Positions 53,974 through 62,724 of a stretch of DNA of 64,000 nucleotides are shown here, in pieces. Every line of letters starts with the position of its first letter. Positions within the stretch are counted from its first letter, which is position 1. The stretch is taken from the NCBI RefSeq assembly GCF_000155595.1, contig NZ_DS989904.1, positions 256,477-320,476 on the forward strand. Direction: 5' to 3'. A program made the translations under genes and the position numbers. The notes under the pieces are model-generated. The model was not told the origin of the DNA, did not search any database, and was given only the letters and a program-made list of their open reading frames with translations. Origin of the DNA: Synechococcus sp. PCC 7335. GTDB lineage: Bacteria; Cyanobacteriota; Cyanobacteriia; Phormidesmidales; Phormidesmidaceae.

Positions 53974-55287
53974 ATGTCTGAAAAGTTGAGAATTGCTTTT
54001 GTGGTTGGCCAGTTTCCGATGCTGTCTGAAACATTTGTGATGAATCAAGCGACAGGACTATTAGCACGAGGCCACGAAGTTGATATCTACACCGAGCAGC
54101 TATGCGATACCAGTAGCGTGCATCCCGATGTCACTCGATATAACCTTTTAGAGCGTACGTACGTTCTGCCTCCTGTGCCAGATAACTATCTGCTGCGATT
54201 GGGGAAAGGGGTAGGGCTAGTGGCAAAGCATATCTACCGACACCCAAAACAGACTTTGCAATCACTCAACGTCTTTCGCTACGGAATGCAAGTAGCCTCT
54301 CTACGAATGCTCTTTGCGAACGTGCCGCGTTCTAATCCTATCCCTTACGACATTATTCACGCCCAGTTCGGAACGTTGGGCTTTCGGGGGCTGCTATTGC
54401 GAGAGCTGAACCGAGGATCGCGCTTGATTGTGATGTTTCGCGGATCTGATATCAGCCAGTGGGTCAAATCTCAAGGCGACCATGTATACGATACGCTCTT
54501 TAGCCAGGCAGACTACTTTCTAACAAACTGCGATTTCTTCAGGCAGAAGTTATTGGCACTAGGGTGTCCATCCGATAGGTTGAAAGTCCATTATTCTGGA
54601 CTAGACTGTAGCAAATTCCAGCCTGTGCTTCGGCGGCTAGATGCGTCTGACAAGATTCGGATTGCAGCAACAGGTCGCTTGGTTGAGAAAAAAGGATTTG
54701 AATACTGTATTCGCGCTGTCGCAAAAGTCGCGAAGCAATATCCTCAAATCACCTTTGATATTATGGGCGACGGGCCGCTTCATCAAACACTGGCCAAACT
54801 CATCGAATCCTTACAGATGACCGAGGTCATCCACCTTCGGGGCTGGCAAAATGAGGAAGAGATTATTGATACGCTCGCTCGTGCCCATCTATTCGTAGCG
54901 CCTAGTGTGACTGCCTCTAATGGCAATCAAGATGCCCCTATCAACGTTCTTAAAGAGGCGATGGCACTGGGGCTACCGGTAGTCAGTACCTATCATGGTG
55001 GCATTCCTGAACTAGTAGAAGATGGCGTTTCTGGTCTGCTAGTGCCTGAGCGAGATGCCGATGCGATCGCTCAGGCACTTACGACTCTAATAGAGCACCC
55101 AGAACGTTGGCCGGATATGGGAAAGGCAGGTCGAGCCTATGTAGAAGCCCACTACAACTTAAGTGCACTAAACGATCGGTTAGTCACCATTTATCAGCAG
55201 CTAAAAGCAGGCCCAGCTGGTGATCAGCCTTCAAATGCTGAGCCCAACGAACAAACTGCTACCCATATTGGACCAGTGTTAGGTTAG
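53974..55287 (+). CDS. Glycosyltransferase family 4, paralogue 2
   Basis: A 437-residue GT-B enzyme, colinear with the product of 52487-53776 over almost its entire length. They share MFRG-DIS, FLTNCDFFRQ, VHYSGLDCSKF, RIAATGRLVEKKGFEY and DAPINVLKEAMALGLPVVST. This shows a local gene duplication followed by divergence, mainly in the N-terminal acceptor half. The two probably add related sugars in successive steps. It has its own 197-base upstream spacer. Confidence 0.93.
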   Translation: MSEKLRIAFVVGQFPMLSETFVMNQATGLLARGHEVDIYTEQLCDTSSVHPDVTRYNLLERTYVLPPVPDNYLLRLGKGVGLVAKHIYRHPKQTLQSLNVFRYGMQVASLRMLFANVPRSNPIPYDIIHAQFGTLGFRGLLLRELNRGSRLIVMFRGSDISQWVKSQGDHVYDTLFSQADYFLTNCDFFRQKLLALGCPSDRLKVHYSGLDCSKFQPVLRRLDASDKIRIAATGRLVEKKGFEYCIRAVAKVAKQYPQITFDIMGDGPLHQTLAKLIESLQMTEVIHLRGWQNEEEIIDTLARAHLFVAPSVTASNGNQDAPINVLKEAMALGLPVVSTYHGGIPELVEDGVSGLLVPERDADAIAQALTTLIEHPERWPDMGKAGRAYVEAHYNLSALNDRLVTIYQQLKAGPAGDQPSNAEPNEQTATHIGPVLG

Positions 55288-55421
55288 TTTCCTCACCGTT
55301 CTAGCCTAGATGGCGTTCTCTAGCCTAGACACTTAGGTCTATCCATTCAGCTCAGGTGTGCAGACATAGATGATCTTCAAACATTCCAATACAGTTTCAT
55401 TCAACCTTTTTCACTCGACCC

Positions 55422-56528
55422 ATGCCCTCACCTCTTTCAAACACACCTGAGTCCGTCTCACTAACATCAAACGCAACAGCCCCATCAGACTCAACATCAG
55501 CTCAAGTAACTATCGTGGTCGTTCCTCGCGAACGGTTTAGCTGCACTGAGACCTCCTTGCAAAGCATCTATGACCACACCCAAATTCCCTTTGATCTAGT
55601 CTATGTAGATGGCAACTCACCCCCGCCTGTACAGGAGTACCTCGAAGCGCAGGCTCAAGCGCGCCAGTTTGATCTGGTTCGAACCGAGTACTACCTTTTC
55701 CCTAACCAGTCTAGAAACATCGGTCTAGCTAGGGTGAAGACGCCCTATCTCGTCTTTGTAGACAACGATGTTATTGTTTCTCCTGGCTGGCTCGCAGCGC
55801 TCTTAACCTGCGCGGAAGAAACTGGCGCTGCGGTTGTCGGACCGCTGATGTGTCATAAGGAACCGATCCACAAGGAGATTCACTTTGCCGGCGGAGAGTC
55901 CCATGTCTGGGTCGATAAGCTAGGTCGTCGGCGCATCAGAGAGAGAATGCTCAAGCAGGGTCAAAAAGTTGAAGCAGCTTTGCCTACGCTACAACGTACC
56001 CCTACCGAGCTAGCTGAGTTTCACTGTGTATTGATTCGCCGCTCAGTCTTTGAGCAACTGGGTGCGCTAGACGAAGGGATGCTTAATACCAAAGAGCATC
56101 TCGACTTTTGCATGACCGTTGCTCAGCTAGGAGAAAAGATATACTTCGAACCGGCCGCGATTGTTACCTACGTTGCCGGCCCCCCGATAGAGCGTAGCGA
56201 CATGACCTACTTTATGCTGCGCTGGAGCGATGAATGGACGCTAAAGAGTTTGAATCACTTCCGCAACAAGTGGAATGTTGTAGAAGATGGCTACTTTACT
56301 TCAAAGTACAAGAAGCTGGGATGGCGACGCCGAAACACGATTGTAGGTCCGTTCATTCGCGCTATTACACTAGGCCGAGGCAGCTACATCCTGATGAGGA
56401 TGTTCGCTGGAGTAGATCATCTTTTCAATCGCTATCTCACTTACCGCCATTCGCGGTTGCAAGCACAGTTTCAGGCTAAGGAGGCCGGGGATGCAGACAC
56501 TGCTGACTATCATTATTCCCACCTATAA
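55422..56528 (+). CDS. Glycosyltransferase family 2
   Basis: A 368-residue GT-A enzyme with a Ser/Thr-rich N-terminal leader of about 28 residues. The catalytic domain starts at QVTIVVVPRERFSCTETSL; the Asp motif is in YLVFVDNDVIVSPGW, followed by PLMCHKEPIHKEIHFAGGES. A second conserved segment, LDEGMLNTKEHLDFCMTVAQ, positions the general base. The C-terminal part (residues 260-340) resembles GT2 enzymes that finish with basic helices. The next gene overlaps its last 38 bases, indicating translational coupling. Confidence 0.88.
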   Translation: MPSPLSNTPESVSLTSNATAPSDSTSAQVTIVVVPRERFSCTETSLQSIYDHTQIPFDLVYVDGNSPPPVQEYLEAQAQARQFDLVRTEYYLFPNQSRNIGLARVKTPYLVFVDNDVIVSPGWLAALLTCAEETGAAVVGPLMCHKEPIHKEIHFAGGESHVWVDKLGRRRIRERMLKQGQKVEAALPTLQRTPTELAEFHCVLIRRSVFEQLGALDEGMLNTKEHLDFCMTVAQLGEKIYFEPAAIVTYVAGPPIERSDMTYFMLRWSDEWTLKSLNHFRNKWNVVEDGYFTSKYKKLGWRRRNTIVGPFIRAITLGRGSYILMRMFAGVDHLFNRYLTYRHSRLQAQFQAKEAGDADTADYHYSHL

Positions 56529-57384
56529 TCGTCCTCAGATGGTTGAGCGAGCAGTGCAAAGTGCTTTAGCACAGACGATAGATACTGCGGCAGAAGGGAT
56601 TGAGGTCTTAGTCGTAGACGACCACTCACCTGCCCCCCTGTCTCTGCTAGAGCATCCTCGCTTGCGGGTTATTCGGCTACCGGAGAACCGTGGCGGTGCG
56701 GCGGCTCGCAATGAAGGTGCGCGGCTCGCTTCCGGGAGATATATCACCTATCTAGACGATGACGATCAGCTTTTACCCGGAATGGCAGAAGTCGCTATCA
56801 AAGCGCTCCGCGATTCTACCCTACCTCCTCCAGTAGGCGTTTTGTCCGGCATAGAGGTGGTCAACCAGTCAGGGCAGGTCTTGAGAACTCGGCGGCCGCC
56901 GATTCTGCCGAAGGGATCGCATTTTTCGCTAGAAAAGATTAGTCCTGACAAATCGTTCCTCACCAAGCAAACTTTGGTAGTTGAGAAAGAAGTTCTACTA
57001 GCCATTGGCGGGTTTGACGAAACTTTTCGCTCGCGCGTCCATTCAGAGCTATTCTTGCGCCTCAATCAGGTTTGTTCTCTGGTGGGTTTGCCAACAACTA
57101 CCTATCGGCTAATGGCTCACGAAGGACCTAGAGTCTCTAGCAATCTAGGTTTACGCCAGGCCAGCTTCAAGCAACTAGTTTCCAAACATCGCGAGCTGTT
57201 CGAGGCACACCCCGAGCAGTTTGCTAAGTTCTTGTATGACCATGCTCGAAAGTCTTCTACGCTAGGACAAAGACAGGCTGCTCTAAAAGCATTGGCCTGG
57301 GCCTTCAAAGTGCATCCCCTTCACAGCTCCTTGCTTGCTGGTAGAGATATCAAAGCTCGACTAGTGAAGCGGATGGCAGCTTAG
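56491..57384 (+). CDS. Glycosyltransferase family 2
   Basis: A 297-residue GT-A enzyme. The domain begins at LLTIIIPTYNRPQMVERAVQ. The nucleotide-binding Asp is in VLVVDDHSP, the metal-binding motif is YITYLDDDDQLLPGM, and the acceptor side has SRVHSELFLRLNQVCS. It lacks membrane helices. The ATG at 56491 lies within the end of the previous gene, so the two are co-translated. The ABC exporter gene starts 31 bases after its stop. Confidence 0.9.
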   Translation: MQTLLTIIIPTYNRPQMVERAVQSALAQTIDTAAEGIEVLVVDDHSPAPLSLLEHPRLRVIRLPENRGGAAARNEGARLASGRYITYLDDDDQLLPGMAEVAIKALRDSTLPPPVGVLSGIEVVNQSGQVLRTRRPPILPKGSHFSLEKISPDKSFLTKQTLVVEKEVLLAIGGFDETFRSRVHSELFLRLNQVCSLVGLPTTTYRLMAHEGPRVSSNLGLRQASFKQLVSKHRELFEAHPEQFAKFLYDHARKSSTLGQRQAALKALAWAFKVHPLHSSLLAGRDIKARLVKRMAA

Positions 57385-57414
57385 TAGATATCGCGTTTTT
57401 ATAACTACCCTTCT

Positions 57415-59280
57415 GTGAAATTTATGAGAATGAAGCTACCTGCAATTATCAGAAGAGTACTTGAAGCTAATAGCTTTTGGAGAAAAAACCGACTCATCCT
57501 ACGGGAGTTTAGGCATTTTCGCTGGATTGCCTTTGGCGCGATCGCGTTTGCCTTTGCCTCTGCTTTTCTTGAAGGGATCACAGTAGGCTTTATCGCCTCG
57601 TTCCTGCAGGGATTAACGAACCCTGAGGAACCGCCTATCCAAACGGGGCTAGCCTGGTTTGATACGCTGTTTCTAGCATCAGAAGCCTCAGCATCAGAGC
57701 GAATCTATCGACTTTCCGGACTGCTGATGGTGGGTGTATGGCTAAGAGCCGGATTCGACTACCTCAGCCGGGTGTATTCTAAGAAGTCATCACTAAGCTT
57801 GGTAGACAATCTGCGCCGCAGAATCTTTGAACAGCTCAAAAGCTTCAATCTAAGCTTTTATACAACTGCTAGTCCGGGCGCTCTCATTAGCACACTTAGA
57901 GGAGAGGTTAACCAGGTACAGCAGGCGTTTGATCTGCTCTCTGTTTCCTTCGTCTTTAGCTCCAAGCTATTGGCCTATATGGTAGCGATGCTGCTACTGT
58001 CCTGGCAGCTTTTCATAGCATCTGTTCTTTTGTTTGGGCTGTTGGGTGTTAGCTTGACCTCGTTAACATCTAGGGTCAGAGAAGCGAGCTTCGAAGTGCC
58101 CAAAGCGAATAAAGCGTTCACATCTCGCGCTTTGTCTTTTGTCAATGGCATTCGCACGGTCCATGCTTGCGGTACCCAAGACTATGAAACTCGACGTTAC
58201 AACAAAGCAACTCGAAAAATCTATAGCGCTCAGATGGGCGTTATCAAACTCTCAGAGCTAGTACAGCCGATTATTGAAGGTGCAGGTGCAACGCTGTTAG
58301 TTGGCATGGTTGTTGTTTCTTATGGATTGCTAATTTCAACTGGCAGATTGACGGCAGCTGAGCTGCTAACGTTTCTGTTTGTGCTGATTCGAACAACGCC
58401 AATCTTCTCTGCGTTGAATGGAGCCTTAGTCAGGTTTATGTCTGTTCAAGGCTCTTTAGGCGCTGTCAACGATTTGCTTCGACGTGATGACAAACCGTAC
58501 TTCCAGGATGGGCACCTGACCTTCACTGGCTTACAGCGTTCAATCGATTTCGAGGCGGTAGATTTCTCCTATCAACCAGAAGAACCTGTACTGCGCGATA
58601 TTACCCTATCGATCGAACGGGGAAAAACAACAGCGTTGGTTGGGACATCAGGAGCCGGTAAAACAACGCTAGCAGATTTGATTCCTCGATTCTATGATCC
58701 TACTCAGGGCCGAATTATGGTGGATGGGGTTGATATTCGATCGCTCAAGATTGATTCTTTTCGGCAGTGTATGGCTATTGTTAGCCAAGATACTTTCATC
58801 TTTAATACCACCGTAAGAGAGAACATCGCTTATGGCACTACTGGTGGCGGTGAGGTCAGCGATCAAGACTTGTATGAAGCCGCCAGGATGGCTAACGCAT
58901 TGGAATTTATTCTCGATCTACCACAAGGCTTTGATACGGTGCTAGGCGATCGCGGCATTCGGCTCTCAGGGGGACAGCGACAGCGAATTGCGATCGCCCG
59001 CGCGCTTCTACAAAATCCTGAAGTCCTCATTCTAGATGAGGCAACGAGTGCGCTGGATTCTTTGACTGAGAAATTGATCCAAGATTCGTTAGAACGCTTA
59101 TCGAAGGGACGTACGGTGATTGCGATCGCCCACCGCCTCTCTACCATTGCTGAAGCTGATAAAGTTGTTGTTCTAGAAAAAGGTCGCATTGTTGAGCAAG
59201 GCAGCTATCAAGACTTGCTAGAAACGCGTGGCAAGCTTTGGGAATATCACAAGATGCAGTTTGAGATGAGCAACACATAG
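57415..59280 (+). CDS. ABC exporter, MsbA/HepA-like (fused permease-ATPase)
   Basis: A 621-residue half-transporter. About six membrane helices occupy residues 35-330. The ATPase domain has Walker A in GTSGAGKTTLADLIPR, the signature LSGGQRQRIAIARALL, Walker B in VLILDEATSALD and the H-loop in IAHRLSTI. The overall sequence resembles HepA, the exporter needed for the heterocyst polysaccharide layer, and the lipid-flippase MsbA. Placed directly after five glycosyltransferase genes, it probably exports or flips the glycan or glycolipid they make. I cannot say whether this organism makes heterocysts. The start is GTG. Confidence 0.9.
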   Translation: MKFMRMKLPAIIRRVLEANSFWRKNRLILREFRHFRWIAFGAIAFAFASAFLEGITVGFIASFLQGLTNPEEPPIQTGLAWFDTLFLASEASASERIYRLSGLLMVGVWLRAGFDYLSRVYSKKSSLSLVDNLRRRIFEQLKSFNLSFYTTASPGALISTLRGEVNQVQQAFDLLSVSFVFSSKLLAYMVAMLLLSWQLFIASVLLFGLLGVSLTSLTSRVREASFEVPKANKAFTSRALSFVNGIRTVHACGTQDYETRRYNKATRKIYSAQMGVIKLSELVQPIIEGAGATLLVGMVVVSYGLLISTGRLTAAELLTFLFVLIRTTPIFSALNGALVRFMSVQGSLGAVNDLLRRDDKPYFQDGHLTFTGLQRSIDFEAVDFSYQPEEPVLRDITLSIERGKTTALVGTSGAGKTTLADLIPRFYDPTQGRIMVDGVDIRSLKIDSFRQCMAIVSQDTFIFNTTVRENIAYGTTGGGEVSDQDLYEAARMANALEFILDLPQGFDTVLGDRGIRLSGGQRQRIAIARALLQNPEVLILDEATSALDSLTEKLIQDSLERLSKGRTVIAIAHRLSTIAEADKVVVLEKGRIVEQGSYQDLLETRGKLWEYHKMQFEMSNT

Positions 59281-59328
59281 AACCCATCGCCACCCTTTCG
59301 ACTACGCTAGGAAAAACTTTGGTTACTT

Positions 59329-59352
59329 TGTAGTTTTGGTTGTAGTTTTGGT
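59329..59352. repeat. Perfect two-copy 12-base tandem repeat
   Basis: TGTAGTTTTGGT is repeated at once in the spacer between the ABC exporter and the convergent YchJ-type gene, with further GGTTACTTTG direct repeats around it. Confidence 0.7.
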
Positions 59353-59380
59353 TACTTTGCAGCTTTGGTCACAACGACTG

Positions 59381-59845
59381 CTATAGCGATTGCTTACTAC
59401 CATGACACTGTTTGAACTTTAGCTTGCTACCACACCAGCAGGGTTGCGTCCGTTTGGGTTGATAAGCCGGTAATAAGTCGCCCTGCGTATAAAACCACTG
59501 AGCCCCTTCACGCACGAACTGAGATTTTTCATGCAGCTGGCTAAGTTCATCGGGGCTGTTCAAGATTTCTTCTGAGGACTTTTCTAAAGCGTTGGCTTTA
59601 TTGCTCAAGATAACAGGTAGCTTAACAACTGACTTAGAACGATAGGCAGCAACGAACTCTACACGGCCGGTTTTGTCTTTCCGCTGGCCTTTGTGAGTAC
59701 CTAGTACAATCAGGTTCACCCACTGAGTCGTTCGAATCGTTTGCCATATAGTGTTGCGATCATCCGTTCGATAGTCAGCATGATGAGTGGCTATTAGGTA
59801 GTCAATATTTCCTAGTACAAAGGCTGTATAGCGCGATCGCATCAA
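59381..59845 (-). CDS. YchJ-family protein with SEC-C motif, 5' end damaged
   Basis: A 154-residue product carries most of the YchJ/UPF0225 family: MRSRYTAFVLGNIDYLIATH at its start and a C-terminal SEC-C zinc motif CWCGSKLKFKQCHG. The frame continues upstream of the apparent start and encodes the family's N-terminal SEC-C motif (CPCGS...NCCEPYLTG, about 59846-59930), but there it has no start codon. The in-frame ATG at 59965 is followed at once by TGA TGA, and a second ATG at 59951 is out of frame. A 14-base duplication of GATGAGTAAAG-type sequence covers this point. The gene is probably a pseudogene or uses an unseen start; an assembly error is possible. Confidence 0.7.
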   Translation of the reverse strand: MMRSRYTAFVLGNIDYLIATHHADYRTDDRNTIWQTIRTTQWVNLIVLGTHKGQRKDKTGRVEFVAAYRSKSVVKLPVILSNKANALEKSSEEILNSPDELSQLHEKSQFVREGAQWFYTQGDLLPAYQPKRTQPCWCGSKLKFKQCHGSKQSL

Positions 59846-59937
59846 AGCTTCAGCCGTCGGAGCAGGCTGTCCTTTGCTTATTCCTGTTAGATACGGTTCA
59901 CAGCAGTTCGCAAAAGATCGCCTGCTACCGCATGGGC

Positions 59938-59966
59938 ACTGCTTTACTCATCAATCTTTACTCATC
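59938..59966 (-). repeat. 14-base duplication at the ychJ start region
   Basis: On the minus strand GATGAGTAAAGATT is followed by GATGAGTAAAGCAG, so an ATG codon occurs twice, 14 bases apart and in different frames. This is the apparent cause of the start defect in the YchJ-type gene. Confidence 0.75.
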
Positions 59967-60044
59967 GCTCTAGGTGACCTGTCTGCTTTGTGCTAATCCT
60001 AAAATCATCGATGCTAAGCTTGCTATGGAACATCTGTTTTCTCT

Positions 60045-61385
60045 ATGTCGCAGTCCGCCGCTACTAAACTAAACCAAGCTGAGGCTTCGAAAGGCATCCC
60101 AGAAGTGCTTCCTGGCATCGAGCTAAGTCAGCAGCAGTGGCAGTCACTACAGGCGCTAGAAGCGTTTGTTCACAGCAACGAAAAAATCTATCTACTCACT
60201 GGCTACGCTGGCACAGGCAAAACGACCCTTCTACAGGCTTTGATTACCCGGCTACAGCAGCAGCACGACAATCGACCCATCGCTTTAACCGCACTTAGCA
60301 ACAAGGCTACCAAAGTATTGCAGTCAATGGCCTATCGATGGGGATGCGAAGTAGACTGTATGACCTGCTGTCGGTTGCTAGGATTGAAGCCTGTGATTGA
60401 TAAAGAGACAGGTGGTCAAAAGTTTGAGCCAGATCACAATCGCAAGAACCTCACCACCGAATACGATCTTGTTGTCGTAGACGAATGTTCCATGATCAAT
60501 GTAGATATGTGGGACTTGCTGGTTAGCGCTGTATCTAAGTTCACCGATCGCACTCAGCTTTTATTTGTTGGCGATTCTGCGCAGCTACCACCCGTTGGCG
60601 AAACGGAGTCTCCTTGCTTTGCTAACGTTTTGCACCGCAGCGATCTCACAGAAGTCATTCGTTATGGGGGTGCGATTGGACTGCTCGCAGAAGACGTGCG
60701 AACTAACTTAGAAAGAACAACAATGCCTCGGGCAATCAGCGATCGCAACGCCACTAACACGGAAGGCATTTTTACGATTCCTCCGGCTCAATGGGAAAAG
60801 CTCATGCTCCGAGCCTTCAAAAGCAAAGCCTACGAGCGAAACCCCGATCAGGTCCGCGTGCTTGCCTACACCAACAACCGCGTCAACTACCTCAACAACA
60901 AAATTCGCGCCGCTATCTATGGTAAGAAGGCCGCTCGATTCATGGCTGGAGAACGCTTGGTTGCTAGAAATGCCTGCATGGGAAGAGACGGCATCTTACT
61001 ACAGACTTCGGAAGAATGTGAAGTCTTAGCTGCCTACCTGACTCGTTTTGAAGGATGGCTAGTATGGGAACTAGAAGTTGAGACTGATGACCAGCAAGAG
61101 CGTCAGCTGAGAGTTCTTCACGAAGATGAACAGCAGCGATTTAAAGAAATTCTCTCTGACTATTCAGAGAAAAAACAATGGATGGCCTTTTGGGACTATA
61201 AAGAGCTTTTTCACGATCTTAGCTACGCCTACAGTCTTACAGTTCACAAAAGTCAGGGGTCTACCTTCCAAGATGTCTTTGTAGACGTGCCTAATCTTAT
61301 GCTTAATCGCAAAGTAATAGAGCGTAACCAACTCTACTACGTCGCCTTTACCCGCGCCGCCAAGAGACTGTTTCTATTGGGATGA
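60045..61385 (+). CDS. Superfamily 1 helicase, Dda/RecD2-like
   Basis: A 446-residue ATPase. Walker A is in YLLTGYAGTGKTTLLQAL (near residue 47). Walker B is VVVDECSMIN, motif III is FVGDSAQLPPVGE, the Arg-finger motif VI is YVAFTRAAKRLF, and motif V is LTVHKSQGSTFQDVFVDV. The UvrD-like C-terminal half starts near residue 260. It lacks the long N-terminal domain of RecD2 and the RecB/RecC interfaces, so it resembles the short Dda helicases of T4-like phages. The role in replication or repair is inferred. It is a single gene. Confidence 0.87.
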   Translation: MSQSAATKLNQAEASKGIPEVLPGIELSQQQWQSLQALEAFVHSNEKIYLLTGYAGTGKTTLLQALITRLQQQHDNRPIALTALSNKATKVLQSMAYRWGCEVDCMTCCRLLGLKPVIDKETGGQKFEPDHNRKNLTTEYDLVVVDECSMINVDMWDLLVSAVSKFTDRTQLLFVGDSAQLPPVGETESPCFANVLHRSDLTEVIRYGGAIGLLAEDVRTNLERTTMPRAISDRNATNTEGIFTIPPAQWEKLMLRAFKSKAYERNPDQVRVLAYTNNRVNYLNNKIRAAIYGKKAARFMAGERLVARNACMGRDGILLQTSEECEVLAAYLTRFEGWLVWELEVETDDQQERQLRVLHEDEQQRFKEILSDYSEKKQWMAFWDYKELFHDLSYAYSLTVHKSQGSTFQDVFVDVPNLMLNRKVIERNQLYYVAFTRAAKRLFLLG

Positions 61386-61507
61386 GGAAGATTCCTTCAT
61401 AGATTCAAGCCTCCATATCTTCAAAACTGATACCTAACGGCTGGTCGATAGCCGACCTACTAAACTGTATTTCTCATGCTTTATAGCAATACGCAAAAAA
61501 GCTATAG

Positions 61508-62527
61508 CTACCAAACCGAACGGGCGATCGCCTCTACCGCCTGATCGATCTGCTCAGTACTCACCATCAGATTAGTCACTGCTCGAATCTTTCGCGGCCC
61601 AGTGGCCAAAACAGCTACCCCCTCTTTCGCTAACGTCTTGATCACGTCACTAGCGCTAAACTTAGTCAACTCAAAGTTGACAATGTTTGTTTCAACTAGG
61701 GCAGGATCAACTGATATACCCTTTATTCCTTTCAACTTCTTCGCTAATCGCTGAGCGTTGTAGTGATCTTCTGCCAAACGCTCGAACTGATGCTGCACAG
61801 CGTAGAGCGCACCAGCCGCAATCATCCCAGCTTGTCTCATTCCACCGCCAAACATTTTACGAAATCGCCGCGCAGTCGCTATCTTCTGCGCGCTGCCGAC
61901 TAGCGCTGATCCAACCGGTGCGCCTAGCCCCTTTGAAAAACATACGCTCACAGTATCGAACGGAGCCGCGTACTCTTGGGGAGAAAGGCCAGTGGCAACA
62001 CAGGCGTTCCAAAATCTAGCACCATCCATATGCAGCTGTAGGTCGTTTCGTTGACAAACACCGGCAATTTCTTGAATTGTCTCTAAAGGAAAGACCCGGC
62101 CACCGCTACGATTGTGCGTATTTTCAACGCAGACCAGTCGAGTCCGAGGAAAGTGAGGATCCACCGGACGCAATGACTTTTCAACGGCTGCCGCTGAGAA
62201 AATGCCCCCTTCACCAGACAATAGCCGACAGCTAACGCCAGATAGAGCCGCCGGACCACCCCCTTCGTAGTAGTAGATATGGGCCTCAGCCTCCAAGACA
62301 ATCTCATCACCAGGTTGAGTATGCGATCGCAGTGCCACCTGATTTGTCATTGTACCCGAAGGCATGTAAACCGCCGCTTTTTTGCCTAATAGCGCAGCAA
62401 CGTAGGTCTCTAGCTCATTAACAGAAGGATCATCCCCTAGTACATCGTCTCCAACCGGCGCAGCTAGCATCACCTGTCGCATTTCCGGTGTTGGCTGAGT
62501 GACTGTATCGCTACGCAAATCGATCAT
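61508..62527 (-). CDS. ltaE: Low-specificity L-threonine aldolase
   Basis: A 339-residue PLP-dependent enzyme that splits threonine or allo-threonine to glycine and acetaldehyde. The start MIDLRSDTVTQPTPEMRQVM at 62527 matches the family; the longer frame to 62560 does not. The PLP Lys is in SVCFSKGLGAPVGSALVG (near residue 198). Other family segments are GDDVLGDDPSV, LHMDGARFWNACVATG and KMFGGGMRQAGMIAAGALY. It is convergent with the helicase gene and divergent from argC. Confidence 0.94.
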   Translation of the reverse strand: MIDLRSDTVTQPTPEMRQVMLAAPVGDDVLGDDPSVNELETYVAALLGKKAAVYMPSGTMTNQVALRSHTQPGDEIVLEAEAHIYYYEGGGPAALSGVSCRLLSGEGGIFSAAAVEKSLRPVDPHFPRTRLVCVENTHNRSGGRVFPLETIQEIAGVCQRNDLQLHMDGARFWNACVATGLSPQEYAAPFDTVSVCFSKGLGAPVGSALVGSAQKIATARRFRKMFGGGMRQAGMIAAGALYAVQHQFERLAEDHYNAQRLAKKLKGIKGISVDPALVETNIVNFELTKFSASDVIKTLAKEGVAVLATGPRKIRAVTNLMVSTEQIDQAVEAIARSVW

Positions 62528-62724
62528 AATTTTGGCAAGCTGCAAAATAAAGACAGGCATAGGACAAAGGCAGCAACAGGCTAGTTGCCCTACCTAACCC
62601 TAATCTAATAGGACGAAGATATGGTAACCGTTTGTAGACTAAGATTTCTAGAGTTGCAGACTGCCTAATAGATTAGGTAAGCGGACTTTAGAGAGGTTAG
62701 CTGCTCGGCAGCAGAGGCGATCGC

